Assembly (NCBI GenBank): GCA_003165615.1
Contig: PLWR01000713.1
Location: forward strand, 1 to 13,187
Length of the DNA: 13,187 bases
Direction: 5' to 3'
DNA from: Acidobacteriota bacterium
Lineage (GTDB): Bacteria; Acidobacteriota; Terriglobia; UBA7540
The position numbers and the translations under genes were made by a program. The notes beneath the pieces were generated by a model. The model searched no databases. It saw only the letters and a program-made list of their open reading frames with translations, and was not told the origin of the DNA. Positions 12,243-13,187 of the stretch are shown here, in pieces. The stretch's first letter is position 1, and each line of letters begins with the position of its first letter.

Positions 12243-13187
12243 GTGGATGACATTGGTCTTGCTTTCACGATTACCGCAGACCCCTCCTCCGCAGAGGCGG
12301 CGTTAGATGCTTTTGGCGGGCGTGCGCGATCCGCGTCCGATAGCGTCAACCAATCGTTTGGCGGCATTAATAAAACAATGCTTTCCAACCGCGAATCGGT
12401 GCGCCTGCTTTCCGAGGAAATGGGCATTCACCTTCCGCGCGCGGTGAGCGGCGCGGTGGCGGAAATGCTTCCTGCTATCAGTTCGATCGGCCCTGTACTG
12501 CTGGGGGCGTTCGCTGTCATGGAGATTCCCAAGCTGGTCAAGGGAATTTCAGACCTTGTTGATAGCTGGGAAGGTTTCGGCAAGGCGGAAAAAAAGGCGA
12601 TGGCGGACGCGATCCGCGACACAGCCAGCCTCGCCAAAGAAGTGAAGTCTGTTGAAAATGAGTTGGACCTGTTTGGCAAATCCATGGCCGAAAAGGCCGC
12701 TATGCAGGCCAAATGGGCAGGCGAGGATGCGGACAGAGCGCTCCAGGATTTGTTGAAGGCGGAAAGCAAAGTCGCTGATTTGAACGCCAAAGTGAAAGAG
12801 GCGAAAAGGGGCGCTGGCGTCTTTGCCGCAGGCGCGGGAGGCGAGTACGCCAAGGCTATCGAGGCGGCCACGGCCGAGGTTAATGCGGCTCGTGAGGCAT
12901 GGAAGCTCGCCGATGAAAAGGCGTTCCTTGAGCAAAAGAAATCGGCGGAAGCAGCGGCGGCAGCCACGGTTAAGGCAGCGAAGGATGAGGCGCACGCGGC
13001 CAAGGAGGCAGCCCTTTCATTCGCCGAATGGGCCAAGCAGCAGCACGCCGTCTTTGGCACGGGCCGGATCATGCAGCAGCAAGTGGCCATCGAAGCCATG
13101 GCGCACGGATGGGACAATGCCGCGATTTCCGTGAAGCTCTACGACGACGAGCAGGCGAGATTCATCCAGGAACTGCCCCTGGCACAG
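12243..13187 (+). CDS. Tape-measure-like phage tail protein, N-terminal part
   Basis: An open frame of 315 codons from GTG 12243 runs off the right edge; AAGGGG lies about 8 bases upstream. It opens with DDIGLAFTITADPSSAEAAL, followed by a region (about 45-100, ESVRLLSEEMGIHLPRAVSG, then LPAISSIGPVLLGAFAVMEI) with a hydrophobic, possibly membrane-inserting helix. A long Ala/Lys/Glu-rich coiled coil follows (about 115-265, with repeats of the AEKAAM, KAAKDEAHAAK kind). This is the build of tail tape-measure proteins, which set tail length and pass through the host membrane. The opening wording matches what I remember from acidobacterial prophage tape-measure proteins. Since only the N-terminus is seen, a non-tail coiled-coil protein remains possible. 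Confidence 0.75.
   Translation, partial: MDDIGLAFTITADPSSAEAALDAFGGRARSASDSVNQSFGGINKTMLSNRESVRLLSEEMGIHLPRAVSGAVAEMLPAISSIGPVLLGAFAVMEIPKLVKGISDLVDSWEGFGKAEKKAMADAIRDTASLAKEVKSVENELDLFGKSMAEKAAMQAKWAGEDADRALQDLLKAESKVADLNAKVKEAKRGAGVFAAGAGGEYAKAIEAATAEVNAAREAWKLADEKAFLEQKKSAEAAAAATVKAAKDEAHAAKEAALSFAEWAKQQHAVFGTGRIMQQQVAIEAMAHGWDNAAISVKLYDDEQARFIQELPLAQ

Larger units (their letters stand above)
3958..13187 (+). mobile_element. Left part of a Mu-like transposable prophage or derived element (left end approximate, right end outside)
   Basis: The segment holds a DDE transposase with its AAA+ partner, a divergent repressor, small phage genes and a tape-measure-like gene. Transposition genes read left and the rest reads right from a central switch at 8236-8286. 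That divergent layout recalls BcepMu-type phages more than Mu itself, where early genes read rightward. The left end is placed only roughly: TG dinucleotides at 3827 (TGTATTGA) and 3965 (TGAAAGGAGCGG) are candidates. No head, packaging or lysis gene is seen before the right edge. Confidence 0.85.

Noticed and set aside
12428..13117. 229-codon minus-strand frame, Ala/Ser-rich
   Set aside because: Mirror of the Ala/Lys/Glu coiled-coil codons of the tape-measure-like gene; low-complexity shadow.

Overview
The window joins a bacterial chromosome segment (about 1-3.8 kb) to the left part of a Mu-like transposable prophage or phage-derived element (from somewhere in 3.8-4.0 kb to the right edge). 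The chromosomal part carries a squalene operon, hpnC-hpnD-hpnE, read leftward. The host is probably an acidobacterium. I infer this from the HpnCDE route, the GC-rich coding sequence, intergenic gaps full of short tandem repeats, and tape-measure wording I associate with acidobacterial prophages. No marker gene is present to prove it.

Region 1 (1-3564, minus strand): hpnC overlaps hpnD by ATGA. hpnD is followed by a 145-bp gap of 7-bp tandem repeats and then hpnE. Together the three enzymes should turn two farnesyl diphosphates into squalene (presqualene-PP synthase HpnD, hydroxysqualene synthase HpnC, FAD-dependent hydroxysqualene reductase HpnE). A possible secreted-protein start runs off the left edge. 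Three 7-bp repeat families touch gene boundaries here: one begins in the hpnE start codon, one runs into the hpnD stop codon, and one is translated as the hpnE C-terminal tail.

Region 2 (3565-4224): 660 bp without a gene. It holds a 10-bp tandem repeat, a 22-bp direct repeat with a third diverged copy, a 10-bp inverted repeat, a same-orientation array of gTGcGAAAA-like motifs that could be transposase-binding sites, and a strong hairpin just after the last prophage gene. The prophage left end must lie here but cannot be fixed from one end.

Region 3 (4225-8235, minus strand): a leftward transposition operon. It encodes a small HTH-like regulator, a MuA/TniA-type DDE transposase (D194, D269, E319), a MuB/TniB-type AAA+ ATPase, and two small possibly paralogous proteins. 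Each of the two is preceded by a copy of the same ~75-bp hairpin leader. The genes are tightly coupled (ATGA overlap, 8-bp gap with a Shine-Dalgarno sequence).

Region 4 (8236-8286): a 51-bp divergent control region with a perfect 7-bp inverted repeat, likely the operator of the immunity switch.

Region 5 (8287-13187, plus strand): an XRE/S24-like repressor, a small zinc-ribbon protein with a possible A8 frameshift, several small phage proteins (one HTH_17 type, one secreted and beta-rich, one coiled-coil), and the 5' part of a tape-measure-like gene that runs off the right edge. No terminase, portal, protease or capsid gene lies between the repressor and the tape measure. That is unusual for a Mu-like phage; they may lie further right, or the element may be a reduced or non-standard one.
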